A stretch of DNA of 64,000 bases from Termitomyces sp. T153. Its lineage: Eukaryota > Basidiomycota > Agaricomycetes > Agaricales > Lyophyllaceae. Shown one piece after another: positions 11,300-23,081 of the stretch. Made by a program: the position numbers and the translations under genes. Where the stretch lies: NCBI GenBank assembly GCA_018296165.2, contig JACKQL020000009.1:496001-560000 (forward strand), written 5' to 3'. The first letter of the stretch is position 1, and the number at the start of each line of letters is the position of its first letter. The notes below the pieces were generated by a model. That model ran no database searches, had not been told where the DNA came from, and saw only the letters and a list, made by a program, of their open reading frames with translations.

Positions 11300-12890
11300 T
11301 CAATGCAAGGATTATCAATAATGTTACACAACAGAGGAATGGGGATGCATACAGCCACATCACCTGCTGTGTGTGAAGGAGACAAGTAAGCAAATAGTAC
11401 AGGATAGATACAAATTGTGACTGGCCAGGGCAAAGGGCAAAGGGCAAAGGGCAGACAATCTGCTAATGCATCAAGAGTCTTTCATATCCAGGAAAGGAAT
11501 CACCAAAATCTGGTGACAAGGTCAGTGTTTGAAACACCAGCATTGTCTCCAGTACATGCCTGCACAAGGCAATAATATGAATGAGACAGAATGTAATATA
11601 TGCTCAGTGCAAGGGCATGTAAGATGAGAGAATGCTTTTGAGTATATCTTTGGAAGGTGTCTGTGGCCCATCAGCCCATAGCTTGGATGATATGTGGGGT
11701 GACACCTGCTTCTGCCAGGAAGGTACCACCCCCTGCTCTCATTGACTGACCAGCAATATATAATGAGAGTGTGTCAACTGTAGGTGTTGTGTCCATGTGA
11801 TGAATTTTGATGAAGTTGAGATACAAGTTTAGCACTGAACCATATGAGTGAAATGTTGCATCACCTATGGAGTAGCTGAGTGCAATAGAACATTCATGAA
11901 TGAGATGTTCATCAGATCAAGCAACCCACTGAGGTTGCCTGGATTTCACTCTGTGTGTGATCATTTTTTGGCAGCCCCCAGCAGATCTTGAGGGGGGTCT
12001 CAATTTGTAAATGGATAGTGAAGGATAAAGATCTTGGGCTTGTTCAAATTTTTGCCTCAAAATCAAGTCTGCACAAACATTGAGTTCACCAGGGATGTAT
12101 AGGACTTTGAGTTTGTGGCTGTCAGATAGGAGACTGTTGATGGCAAATTTGAGGAGGGGATTGTGTAATGGTTGTGCATGCATAGAATTGAAAATGTCAA
12201 TTTGTATTGGAATTGTTGGAATAAATTACAATTTTCCAAGGCAATTTTTCAATGGGTGTGTAGCATCTTCTAGTCGTGAAACAGCAGTAAGGCTTCTCAG
12301 AAGAAAATGAGTTTGGAAGGTGTGACATTGCATGTTGCATGATAGAACACATCTTGATTTTGCAAATACCAGAATGCCATGCCAGAGGGGCAGGCATCAC
12401 ATTCAATGATGATATTGGCACTTAGGGGATTCCAAGAATGAGATTTGAGGAGATGTACTCCATCAGAAGACTCCATATGTTTAGTTCCCCATATAAGGTT
12501 GGCACATATGTCTTGCTTACACCAGATTTGCACATTGGAATTGTCAGGGATTGTCTTGAACTTTGCATAAAGGTTGCGTAGGCAAGGCACAAGCAAAGGA
12601 AAAACATTGAGTCCTCAGTCAACCTAACCAGCAAGACATTGCCAGTTACATTTAGTATGATAAGTTGACTTCTTCTTTCAATATGATGCAAAAGCAATAG
12701 ATTTTGGCAACAAGATCAGCTTTGGCATCTGTTGGTAGGGTCATGGTCATAGCATTAGAGTCTATGAGAATGCTGATAATTGTCAAGGTTGTGCCACATA
12801 CTTGTTTTTTTTGGGTTTGTGTGGTATTTCAAGGTCATTCCAGAGATGTAACAGGTTTACTTGACTGTGTGGCAATTGAACATTGATACT
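11300..12890 (-). mobile_element. Decayed DIRS-like element: RT end, RNase H and tyrosine recombinase
   Basis: Read on the minus strand in broken frames. At about 12780-12590 there is an RT-to-RNase H linker (MTMTLPTDAKADLVAKI, then LRNLYAKF). At about 12405-12370 is the RNase H block IIECDACPSGMAFWY, and at about 12100-12060 YIPGELNVCADL. At 11755-11640 is a tyrosine recombinase signature: GQSMRAGG, AEAGVTPHIIQAMG, then a TGA where the family has Arg, then W-ATDTFQRY. CpGs are almost absent and the TGA fits CGA to TGA. This order (RT, RNase H, YR) is that of DIRS-like elements. It is not functional. Confidence 0.65.
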
Positions 12891-12933
12891 CCAGCTTGCT
12901 CCCCTTATTGCAATAATTTTATAATATTATTAA

Positions 12934-13012
12934 GTTTCCATGGTCAAGTGGTTATTGTTGTGACAACAATCGTTTTTTGGGATTGTGGTCACAGGTTCAA
13001 TTTCCTAATTGG
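12934..13012 (+). other. tRNA-like / SINE-like remnant
   Basis: TGGTCAAGTGG (12941-12951) matches a Pol III A box, and GGTTCAATTTC (12994-13004) is one base from a B box, at tRNA-like spacing. Between them ACAATC and GATTGT can pair as an anticodon-like stem. No matching acceptor stem was found, so this is a decayed tRNA or a tRNA-derived SINE head rather than a working tRNA. Confidence 0.35.
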
Positions 13013-14386
13013 CAAAATATTTGGCCAAAAATTGTCAGGCATGTGATACTGTAGTTACAGTGCTCGTTATATCACAACTATGCTGTAGGTACAGGTTGTT
13101 CTTCTTATAAATAGACTGTAATAGCCTGGGCTAAAAGGCTATTATCACAACTGCAACACAACAAACCAAGTAAGGGGAGCCATGCTCCTCTGAATAACCA
13201 TTCTGTCCCAGCCTTAAATAAGCCTTAATTAGACCATTGAGTATGGGCCATTGCAAGCATGGCAGGCCTGAGATCTAGCAGATCTTACTCAGAATCTGAT
13301 ACTTATATGTGTATGACCAACTGTAAAATAATAAAAGCACATTTGTACATGGAAACTTAGACTGATTTTGCATACATTACTGTCAAGAGACATAAATGAT
13401 CAATATGAAGGCTAAATGGTTGTGAGTTGAAAGATGGAAGCTTTAATATAATCATAATTAATAAATGACACATTAAGGCATAAAGAAGTGAAACATCTTG
13501 TTAATGCTTCACAGACACATCTGCCAGCAGTAAAAGAGACAGCTGAGATACTTAAACAAGCAGAGAATGTACTGGACACAAAAATGAAAGTACCAAAGGC
13601 AAGCACTTCCAACATGATGCAGCTCAAGAGAAAGGTCAGAGAAGTTGATAAGGTAAAGAAAATGACTGAGTTTGTAAAGAGAGCTAGCTAAACTAGGATG
13701 AATGAGGTGAGGACATGTGAGGCATAGAAAACAATTAGACTTGGGATCAGCACAAGATTACATAAACATCAGGTCTAATGAATAAAGATGATTATGTTCA
13801 CACAGATTCCAGATAGATAAATCATGTATGGAGAAATTTATGTGAATATCATTTCTGAAGACAAAATCATGTGGCTAACAAGATTGAAGACACAGCTTGC
13901 TGCAGAATTCAGACAGGACAGATAGATCATATTATTATATAAATCATGTAAATCACATTTTTAAAAACGAAAAATCTCAAATCCATACAACCTCAATCTA
14001 TTCTAGATCTCAGAACCTCTAATCAACCCTGACAAACCTAATGAATCTTGACTGAACCCTAATGAACCTTAACACCACTCAACAGTGCAACAATAGATGA
14101 GTATTCATGCTCTAGGACAATGTGTTTGGTTTGTACATGCTCTGTCCAACTCTGCAGCATTGAGGTGGTGTATTCCCAGTAGAGACTTCAACTGGGGAAG
14201 GGTTTTGTATGTAAGAGAGGGCACTTCTTGTTTTGGTCACAGAATTGGCAGTAGGAGCAAATGTATTCAATTCTATGAGCAACAGAGGTGTACAGTTCAT
14301 ATGTTGCTTTCCTAACAACCCTCACCTGACTTAGAGGAAAGAGCCTTCTCCATGTCTTTATTTCTGTGATGGTATGTCTGGCAATA
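13013..14386. other. AT-rich CpG-poor stretch, unassigned
   Basis: No recognised protein or repeat. A 67-codon open frame at 13488-13691 (+) is Lys/Val-rich and unsupported. The base composition matches decayed transposon DNA. Confidence 0.35.
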
Positions 14387-17300
14387 GTCAGGGGACCTCA
14401 CATGTCTGGAGTATCATCTTGTTTCCTTTATTCTCAGCCAGCCTCTCACTCCTAGGCTCCCATCCTTTGGTCACAAGTACTCTCAATCCAGGGCTATCCA
14501 ATGGTACTACTCTAGTGGCATCACATGATCTGTGGTTTGAAATCAAAGCCATTTACAATGGATTTCCAGTTTTTGGTCATGTGACTTTGATATGATGATG
14601 ACATCACTGTGGGTGCTGGAAGTTGATCCCCTTGGAAAAAGGGATAGAGAAACATTTCATGCCATTTATTTGTCAGCTTTTGGTTTTGGAAAAAGTCATT
14701 TTCATTGTCTAATGCCTTTTTCCCCTTGAAATATGTGCATTAGGAATGGCATAACATGTTTCTTTTTCACTTGTTCCAAGGGAAACAACTTCTGGTGCCC
14801 ACAGTGCATTGGGCTCTGTGCATGTGCAGAATCCAATGTTATAGTTTCCATGGTTCATTTCTGTAAATTTGCAGTCCTGGCAATCAGAATCCTCAGACTT
14901 GTTCTCTTTGGATTTTCTTCTGCCAGGTATGTAGTTAGTTTCTGCTGTGCCACTACTGTTAATAGACTTTGGAATTTCCTCTGCCAGCTATGTGATTTAG
15001 CCACAGGCTCCAGAGGTTGCCCTTACAGCAGAACAAATCTCTAGATTTGGTCTGGGAGCCCCCTTTTTGGTTGCCTGAGTTTTCTGTTTGATCCTTCAAA
15101 AGGTCTCTTCTCCATCACTGTCTTACTACTCCCTGTGCTCCTTCTATGACCTAACCAACCCCTCCAGTACCTCCCCCTGATGCTTCAAGCCCCCAGGACA
15201 ATGCTTGGAGTTGTTTGCTGTTCCTGGAGACAGACACAGGTTCAACTTATGCAAGCCTCCCTTACCTCCCACACTGCTGAACTCACTGGACTCCATCAAA
15301 CCACTGAAGCAGTCTCCCTCTTCCTCCAGGCCCTCCTGGAACACCTCTTCCTTGTGCCTACTCCTTCTCCTAGACCTCCAGCAGCTGCAGGAAGGTTTTC
15401 TTCTGCACCTAGCTCAGAGTTTTCAGCATCCCACTCCAAACTTCCTTGCTCTGCACTCTCTGACACATTTGATGGGGACTAAGCTTTTGCCTCTGATGCT
15501 CTGAAAATTGCTTGGGTCCTCAGGCAACAGGCCTCTTCCTTGATACAGACTGTGTGCAATGACATTGTCTCACCACTCACCCCCTCTCTCATCCTATCTC
15601 CATGTACAATGTTGATGGCATGCTTGATGAAGCTGGCTCTATTTGTTCTGTTGTACACTTGGTCCTTCATTACCAAGACCATTTAGAGTGAGCTGCTTTT
15701 GCTATCACTAGTTTGGGGGAAGCAAGACATAATCTTAGGGTTCACCTGGTTACAGAAACATAACCCTGAGATTGACTTGACTAAGGGCAAGGTGAAGATT
15801 AGTTGCTGCCCTTGTTGTTGCATGACTTGTGCCAAAGAAGCCTGTAAGGAGCATAGAGCAAAGGTTTGTAAGCATGCTGCCATATGTGCCTGTTATGCTG
15901 GGCATCTTTCTTATATGGGCCTCAACCTCCTGGATCCCCTCCCTCTGGCATTTCCTCATAGGGAGGCCCTCTATGAGGATGTTCAAGGTGTTAGGTGTGA
16001 ATCTCAGGAAAAAGATGAATGTGAAGGAGAATCTGCCAGCACTCCAGATCCAGAGTCTCTATATGCAAACATTGAGGTAGGTGATAGGATCTATGCTACA
16101 ACCCTCTGCCCCCTCCTACAGTGGCAGAGATCCAGGCCAGTCAGACCACTTCTTAGCATCTCGCCAAGGCATTTGTAGTAAATTCCCAGCCCAAGCCTTT
16201 CATAGCACAGTTCCTGATCACCTCCATGATTTTGAGGATGTATTCTCCAAGGCATCCTTTGATTCACTTCCAGAGTGCAAGCAGTGAGATCATGTGATTG
16301 TGCTGATACCAGATGCAGAATCCTCCAGCTGCAAGGTCTATTTGCTTGCACCCCATGAGCAGAATGAGCTGGATACATTTTTACAGGAAAATCTTAGCTT
16401 GGGACAGATATAGCCCTCTAAGTCTCCAATGGCCTCCCCAGTCTTTTTCATTAAGAAGAAGGATGAGTCTCTTTGTCTAGTTCAGGACTATTGGGTCTTG
16501 AATGCAATGACAGTGAAGAATTACTATCCCTTGCCACTCACCTCTGAACTTGTCAACAACCTTTGAGGCACATGCTACTTCACCAAGTTGGACATCCATT
16601 GGGGCTTATAACAACATGTGCATCAAAGAAGGAGATGAGTGGAAGGCAGCATTCAAAACCAATTGCAGACTTTTTGAAACTCTGGTAATGTTCTTTGGTC
16701 TCACCAATAGCCCAGCCACTTTGAGCCAAGGAATAAGAAGGAAGTCCAGGCCTTTTTGAGTTTGTCAACTTCTATTGGAGGTTCATACAGGATTTCTCCC
16801 ACCATGTGTGTCCTCTCTTTGATCTTACTGTCAAGTACACAGCATAGCAGTGGGAGTCCTTGCAGCAAGCTGCCTTTGATGCCCTCAAGCAAGCTGTTAC
16901 CTCAAACTGTTCCCAGATGATGACTCTCCCTTTCATATTGAAGCTGACAGCTCTGACTTTGCCACAGGAGCAGTGTTCTCACAGCAGTCAAAGGAGGATG
17001 GCAAGTGGCATCCTGTAGCCTTCTACTCCAAAAGCCTTAATGCAGTGGAATAGAACTACAAAATTTATGATAAGTAGATGCTTGCTATTATTTGGTCCCT
17101 TGAAGAATGGTGGCATTTCCTTGAGGGTGCATGGCATCAAATTTGAAGTCTGGACAGACCACAAGAATCTCAAATACTTCCATATGGCTAAGAAGCTGAA
17201 TTGATGCCAGGTTCAGTGGTCCCTGTATCTGGCCAACTTTGACTTCTTGCTGCATCATAAACCTGAATGGAGCATGGGCAAACCAGATGCATTGGCTAGG

Positions 17301-18300
17301 TGGGCTAACCATGGCACTGGGGCAGGAGATAATGACAACATTGTCCTCCTCAAGCCTGAGCTCTTTGCTATTTGTGCTCTAGAAGGTATTGTGGTCCAAG
17401 AGGATGAGGCAAACATCCTTAAGAACATCTGGAGAAGAAACCAAGAGGGTGCACAAGAGGATGTGGTTGCCCAGGCTGTGCAGGCCCTACAAGCTCAACA
17501 AGCAAGCAGAGTTAAGTCTGTGCATGCAGATGAGTGGGTCTTCAGGATGGGCTTCTAACCTTCTAAGGATGCATGTATGTGCACAACATTCCAAAGCTCT
17601 GCTGACACATTGTAGAGCAACACCATGACTCTTGTGTAGCTGAGCATCTTGGAAGTTTGAAGATACTGGAGCTGGTGTCCAGAACTACTAGTGGCCTCAG
17701 ATATTCTGATATGTAGGCACCTACACCAGCACATGTGATCTCTGTCTCTGCATCAGGCCTTGTTTCCAGGCACCCATGGGTCAGCTCCACCCTCTCTCTA
17801 TTCCAGCCACTTGCTGGAGGGTTGCATTGGTGGATTTCATTGTGGAACTTCCTGATGCTCATGGGTACAATGCTGTGATGGTAATGGTGGACCTCTATAG
17901 TAAACAGGCCCACTTGATCCCTACCCACACAATGTGCTCTGCCATTGGAGCAGCTAGCCTGTATTGGAAGAATGTCTGGAACCTCCATAGTCTGTCAGAT
18001 GGGTATGTCTCTAACTAAGGCCCCCAGTTTGTAGCAGAGTTTACTTGGGAGCTGTACTGCCTGCTAGGAATGAAGCTCCATACCACCACAGCCTATCACC
18101 CTCAGTCAGATGGACAGACAGAATGTATTAACCAGGAAGTGGAAAAGTATCTCCACCTGTTTTGTAATCAGAGGCAGGATGACTAGGATGAGCTTCTGCC
18201 AGATGCAGAGTTCCAGTACAATGACCATGTTCACCTCTTCCATGCAGATGACTCCATTCTTCCTGGACACTGGCAGGCACACCTGCATGGGATTTAAACC
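14387..18300 (+). mobile_element. Decayed Ty3-type element (copy G1) with internal deletions
   Basis: The 5' LTR region runs from about 14387 to 15044, and TTGGTCTGGGAGCCC (from 15047) is the likely primer-binding site. Gag N-terminus at 15220-15480 (LMQASLTSHTAEL, LFLQALLEHL). The protease end shows QDIILGFTWL near 15730. RT pieces lie at 16200-16740, RNase H (ADSSDFATGAVFSQQ, VAFYSK) at 16940-17120, and integrase (FIVELPDAHGYNAVMVMVDLY, then SDGQTE) at 17830-18130. Many stops are present and CpG is nearly absent. Gag is mostly deleted after FDGD (about 15480). RT jumps from TNSPAT to EVQAFLSFVNFYW at about 16735, losing the catalytic Y-x-D-D. It abuts an opposite-strand gag near 18300. Confidence 0.7.
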
Positions 18301-18309
18301 TTGGGTGCA

Positions 18310-18812
18310 CCCTTCAGAAAACAACTCAGTCTGCTCATTGTTTGGTTGTCCCACCACCATGCTCTTGATGTAGTTCATGAGAGAGGAATGGAGTCCATTG
18401 CAGAAGGTGAGGCAGAGTTGCAGACCATTGGAGTATTTTTTCCGCTTGATCAATGCTCAGAAGAAGTCAATATACTTGTGCAGGGACCACTTCATTTGGC
18501 TGGAATGGTCCTGGTTATGGAGGGAGAGGGTAGAAGTCTTAGCAGGGTCTAACAAGAAGAACTCACCTTGGAATTTGTGCTCAAAACTTGCAGTGTGTAT
18601 GTTAAGGCCAAGCCCAATTTAATGTAGGAGAGGATTCAGGCAATCTTTAGCTCATCAGAGGTAAAAGCTTCACCACTCAGTCAAATGTACATGATGCATG
18701 ACTGAAAAATTGTTTCCCAGTAGAATGGGCAGTATTGTAAGCATTGAGGAGCACAGGACAAAGTATTTTTGCATAGGAGGTCAGGGATACATCAGAGTGA
18801 GGTGTAGAAGTC
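18310..18812 (-). mobile_element. C-terminal gag part of an old Ty3 element (E0), left of G2
   Basis: The minus strand reads as gag: SGEAFTSDELKIA, LDPAKTSTLSLHNQ, ALIKRKKYSNGLQLCLTFCNGLH. The frames line up with the gag at 56.6-56.9 kb (ALIEQAAYPDGL, LCLTFQDGLHP). It is CpG-poor and broken. The N-terminal part of the same gag resumes at 41641 on the far side of G2. G2 therefore inserted into this gag, and CTCTC at 18813-18817 is one copy of the target duplication. Confidence 0.6.
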
Positions 18813-18817
18813 CTCTC

Positions 18818-19303
18818 TGTCACGACTCGCTCCCTAGACCCTGACACCGCCCCCAGCCCCCCCCCTTCAATGCTCCGCTAAACTCCCCAACCCTTGCCCA
18901 CCCTCCACACCCACTTCAGGCAACTCTGACACTTCTTCGGCAGACCCTGACAGCTTCTTGATCAACTCCGATGCCTTCTCTGCAGCAGTTGATGCATCCC
19001 CTGAATTCCCCTGGACTCCCGAGGCTTTCCCCGACCCCGGAACAATCCGCTTTCCAACTGATCCCATCAGAATGTCACTGCGGCCTGTTCCAAGATCGCA
19101 CCTGACAACTGTCAACTCCATGCAGTTCCGTCAAGCTGCCACCATATCCTCTGCCCTCTGGAGCCGCCCAGTAGTAGGTATATAAGTTGTAGAAGAACTC
19201 CTAGTACTTTAGTCTTGATATTGCATTTACTGGTTTCCTATGTCTTGTCTTTCGTCTTGTCCCTGTCTCTATTTTTAGTTTCAAATCTATCTCTGTTCTC
19301 CGT
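18818..19303 (+). repeat. G2 5' LTR, first half
   Basis: Matches 40696-41179 of the 3' LTR closely, including CAGTAGTAGGTATATAAG (TATA-like, about 19168) and CTTGATATTGCATTTACTGG. It stops at CCGT (19300-19303), where TE-A begins, and continues at 30465. The match to an uninterrupted 3' LTR proves the insertion. Confidence 0.9.
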
Positions 19304-20352
19304 TGATGAGCCCCAGTTATCGCTGAGCACCTTTTTCGGCGGCAGCTGACTACTTCGAATTTGACACAAGTCACAACACTCAGCGCACGGGACTTAGCCC
19401 TAGGATTGGACCGAAGCACAAGACTCTAGTGACCACGAGACTTATTGATCACGGGGAACATCACGCGAAGCCTGGAACTTGGGCCTAGACCATCAAGGCC
19501 TAGACCCTCTTGGCGACGATTATTAGCGACCTTAGCGATCCTGGCGACAAAACGGCGTTCCTTTACTATATATGGACATATTACCAGACGCGTACCTTTT
19601 TACTATCATTCCCCTTGTCGAGCTTACCAACATCACTGAACGGTGTTCTTACTTCAGGTATTGACATCGGACTCGTTCTCTTTTTGGTTCTTATTAGCAA
19701 TTAGTCGTCGCCAAGGCCTCCCCTATGACCTTTTACTTAGTTACGGACTGACGCCTGGCACGCAACCTAAACACAGTGGCAGACACCGCCGCTAGTGGCA
19801 CTTAATTGCTTACCTTCCCTTACTATACTTCGAAAACGTATAAATACTGCCTGTACATAGACACCCCAGAATCGAATTTTACCATCGCATCACCATCGTA
19901 TTACTCCCCCATCTATAAGCTACCAGCTTAAGGATTTCATTTGCCTCATCTCTTTCCCTCATCTCGTCTTTGACTTTGGATTAGCGACAAACCTCTTCAA
20001 CTTCGACCTCGACTTAGCGTGGTACCGACTACGGGTGCCTATTAGCGTTATTTCAACTTAGTGACGCTAGCAATTGCGGCTAGCGATAAGTTTACGTTCG
20101 TCCGTCGATCTTAGTTTTACTCTTACCGCTGTCTCTCTCCTTTATTCGCCCCGCCACCGTTTCAGTTTCGCTGCGACTATCGTTAGCAGTAGCGATTCTT
20201 TTTGACTTCACCTCCTCGCCACCACTTTCGCTCTAGTTCTCTGGGACGGTTACTGACTCGCCCTCAATTATTAACTTCCTACTGCCAGCTATCCTATCTA
20301 GTGACAAGTGTTAGGTTTCCTGCACGGCACTAGGCGGCATAGGAGCACATCA
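19304..20352 (+). repeat. TE-A 5' LTR (1049 bp)
   Basis: Begins TGATGAGCCCCAG and ends GGAGCACATCA. Same length as 29416-30464. A TATA-like TATAAATAC lies at about 19840, so transcripts probably start shortly after it. The 5-bp ends are inverted (TGATG/CATCA). Confidence 0.92.
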
Positions 20353-20372
20353 TTTTGGAGCCCACCGCAAGG
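20353..20372 (+). promoter_or_regulatory. TE-A primer-binding site
   Basis: TTTTGGAGCCCACCGCAAGG follows the LTR directly; the TGG matches a tRNA CCA end. The decayed relative at 59366 keeps the same block (TTTTGGAGCCCACCACAAGG). The primer tRNA was not identified. Confidence 0.55.
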
Positions 20373-20708
20373 GCTGTTTAGAAGTTAACCATTCCGCCAG
20401 AAACAAGAGCTCACGCGAAACGTCGCTTGAAAAACCCTTTTGAACCACCCCAGTCTTCCATTTCGACCCCTCGGCATTCTTCACCAGCAGCCCGTCCTCG
20501 ACCCCTTGCCGACGGACTCGAAACCGCTAAAAACCTTCGTGACATTAGCGAAATCCTTGCCGACTTCCCAGGCGCTCTCATTGAAAGTTTTCTCGACGCG
20601 CCGCTTTCACCGTTAACCCCAACCGACTCTATATTCTTCCCCGAAGCCCACTCTATTCCCGTATCACCAACTATCCCCCGTCCTCCGCTAAATCCGACAA
20701 CTGTTAAC

Positions 20709-21851
20709 ATGAACAACGACCCCGTTGCTCGGCGCGCTAGAATGCCGCCTCGCAATGACACTACGGCACCTAAGTGGGATGAGAGTCGCCCTAGGGAACT
20801 CCCCCAATACTTCAAAGAACTGGAATATCTCTTCGCTGATTGCGGTATCACTGACGACACACAAAAGAAAGAATACGCGTCTCGATATGTTTCCTATGAC
20901 ACGGCGGAGACTTGGCTTGGCTTACCTGAATTTGGCGACAATATTATGGTCGACAACGATGCTCCTCGACCCTACAATTACCAGGAATGGAAAGCGGCAG
21001 TGCTTAGGTTGTACCCTGGCGCTGACGCTAGTGCTCGTTATAATCTTGGCGATCTGGAACGACTAGTTAACCAGTCTTTCAACAGCGGCTTAGCGACTTT
21101 GGGAAGGTTCTCTGACTACTACCGGGACTTCCAACGTATTGCTAGATGGTTACTCGCTAACGGCAAGCTATATCGTAACGAGGAACGTCGCTTGTTCCAA
21201 CAAGGTATCCCCACATCGCTATGGTCTAAAGTCGTCCGCCGCCTCGAAATCACCCTTCCTGATCACCATCCTGAGGACCCTTACGATGTTGACCAAGTCT
21301 TCGAAGGCGCTAAGTGGGTTCTAAAAGGAACGGACACTTCCACGGCTAAGACCAGCAATGGCACCACCGGCATCCATTCGTCATCGCCCATCGCTAACCC
21401 GCCGACCGTCCCTTCGCCGGCACCTAAGCAAGAAGCATTGGAATTAGCGACCACTACCGCAATCGTCAGCGCCTTGGAACGTTTGGAAGCCCTTCTAACC
21501 AGCGGTAACGCCCAACCTCGCCAACAGTTCGCTAACAGCACTTGCCACTTCTGCGGGGAAATAGGTCACACTATGGTCCGAGGCACTTGTATTAAGCTTG
21601 AGCAAATGATCAGACAGGGTAAGATCCGTCGTAACGCCGAAGGCAAGATCATTTTACCGTCTGGCGCCATGATTCCCAACTATTCCGGCAAGCGACTATA
21701 CATTGAACGCATCGAGGAATGGCACCGGCTTAATCCAGGACAAATCGTTACAGGCAGACTTTCTTCCAACACTAACCCAGACCCAGAGCAGGCGGCAATG
21801 CAGCAGTCGCTAATACACGAGGTAATGCAACAGGACGTCGCCACAGGCTGA
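20709..21851 (+). CDS. TE-A gag with zinc knuckle
   Basis: First in-frame ATG at 20709 gives 380 aa; the open frame extends upstream to about 20427 without an ATG. The central part has the retroviral-capsid-like block ELPQYFKELEYLFADC. The C-terminal CHFCGEIGHTMVRGTC is a CX2CX4HX6C knuckle at residues ~279-294, with a longer last spacing than the usual CX4C. A TGA at 21849-21851 separates it from protease in the same frame, so it is either a mutated Arg/Trp codon or a readthrough stop. Gag coats the RNA in virus-like particles. Confidence 0.8.
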   Translation: MNNDPVARRARMPPRNDTTAPKWDESRPRELPQYFKELEYLFADCGITDDTQKKEYASRYVSYDTAETWLGLPEFGDNIMVDNDAPRPYNYQEWKAAVLRLYPGADASARYNLGDLERLVNQSFNSGLATLGRFSDYYRDFQRIARWLLANGKLYRNEERRLFQQGIPTSLWSKVVRRLEITLPDHHPEDPYDVDQVFEGAKWVLKGTDTSTAKTSNGTTGIHSSSPIANPPTVPSPAPKQEALELATTTAIVSALERLEALLTSGNAQPRQQFANSTCHFCGEIGHTMVRGTCIKLEQMIRQGKIRRNAEGKIILPSGAMIPNYSGKRLYIERIEEWHRLNPGQIVTGRLSSNTNPDPEQAAMQQSLIHEVMQQDVATG

Positions 21852-23081
21852 GTGCTAAGCAAGGAAGAACGGATCAAGGCTTTGGAACGCGAGCTATTTG
21901 CACTCCGGCGAAACGGCGAAAAATTCGACGGCGTACAAGTTCCCCGAGCGACTTACCGACCAGCAAGTGATGCTTCAAAGGCAACGCCCTCGACCAGTGA
22001 CCCTCCGGCAACCTCCACCCCTTCTGATTCAGCTCCAGTTCCTGCCACTAAGCCTGCTGACAAAGGCAAAGCACCTGAACGCACCGTCGCTAAGGAACAA
22101 CCGTCTGCCGCTAAGGAACCAGTGGCTCAGCCTCCTATTCATCCATTTTCTGGCCTCCCTAGTCGCTACGCCCCACCCGCTAACCGGAATTTCGCTGCTC
22201 CTGACAAAGCTAACGACGGCGCATATCGAACGATGCCACCCATCTACGACATCGAGCAATCCAAAGCGGTTTTCGAACGAGTCTTACGCACCCAGGTTAC
22301 GATATCGGTTGGCGAACTTTGCTCTGTATCCCAGGACATCAGGAATCAGTTTAGGACAGTGGTTATGCCCAAACGATCGGTTGGCGCTAGCGTTAATACA
22401 GTTCAGGACTCCAGCGACATTTTTGAAGAAATTTCGCCAACGTTCGCTATCGAAGAACCTCAGTTTTCGCTTGGGTCCAACGCTGATACCGCTAAAGGAC
22501 TTACCGCGGACAAGGCACCACTCGCTTCTGTCGACCCTGTCGAGGCCTATATTGATGCGCTACCCCCCGGAGAGGAGCCTGTGGTACTCACTGTCGCTAA
22601 GGAATCTCAGTCACTTCGTACCATCATGATGTTGATCGACAATAAAGAGGAAGTCGAATGCATTCACGACAGCGGTTCTCAGATTATTTCGATGTCCGCC
22701 GAAATCGCTAGCGACATTGGCTTATCCTATGACCCCAACATCGTGCTAAACATGCAGAGCGCCAACGGTACCACGGATCGATCACTGGGACTAGCTAGAA
22801 ACGTACCATGCACGATTGGCGACGTGACGGTCTATCTTCAAATTCACGTTTTACGGTCTCCCGCTTACGACATCCTACTCGGTCGCCCATTCGACGTATT
22901 AACCCGAAGTACGGTTAATACCATTAGCGACATCGAAACAACTATAACAATTACGGACCCCAATACTGGTCTCCGGCGCACTATCCCTACCTTTCCACGC
23001 GGCAAATCTAAGAGAAACAGCCGTCAAAATGTTCGCTTCGAAACAGAGGCACCCCATTGCTTTCATCGCCCGAGGCAATGA
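21852..23081 (+). CDS. TE-A aspartic protease segment
   Basis: Continues the gag frame after the TGA. The active-site motif H-DSGSQIISMS is coded near 22665-22690, and the family's second motif, AYDILLGRPF, at about 22864-22893. The start of the segment (KEERIKALERELFALRR) is a short helical stretch. The frame ends at 23081 while the downstream RT frame is already open from 23029, so a single frameshift or a programmed shift lies in that overlap. It cleaves the element polyprotein. Confidence 0.75.
   Translation: MLSKEERIKALERELFALRRNGEKFDGVQVPRATYRPASDASKATPSTSDPPATSTPSDSAPVPATKPADKGKAPERTVAKEQPSAAKEPVAQPPIHPFSGLPSRYAPPANRNFAAPDKANDGAYRTMPPIYDIEQSKAVFERVLRTQVTISVGELCSVSQDIRNQFRTVVMPKRSVGASVNTVQDSSDIFEEISPTFAIEEPQFSLGSNADTAKGLTADKAPLASVDPVEAYIDALPPGEEPVVLTVAKESQSLRTIMMLIDNKEEVECIHDSGSQIISMSAEIASDIGLSYDPNIVLNMQSANGTTDRSLGLARNVPCTIGDVTVYLQIHVLRSPAYDILLGRPFDVLTRSTVNTISDIETTITITDPNTGLRRTIPTFPRGKSKRNSRQNVRFETEAPHCFHRPRQ

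Noticed and set aside
13488..13691. 67-aa ORF as a small gene
   Set aside because: No homology clue, low-complexity composition and decayed surroundings.
18380..18450. Plus-strand reading VHERGMESIAEGEAELQ as the integrase tail of G1
   Set aside because: The minus strand over the same bases matches the gag at 56.6-56.9 kb over a longer span, so the integrase ends near 18300.
20411..20860. 149-aa minus-strand ORF at the TE-A gag start
   Set aside because: Low-complexity shadow of gag with no features of its own.
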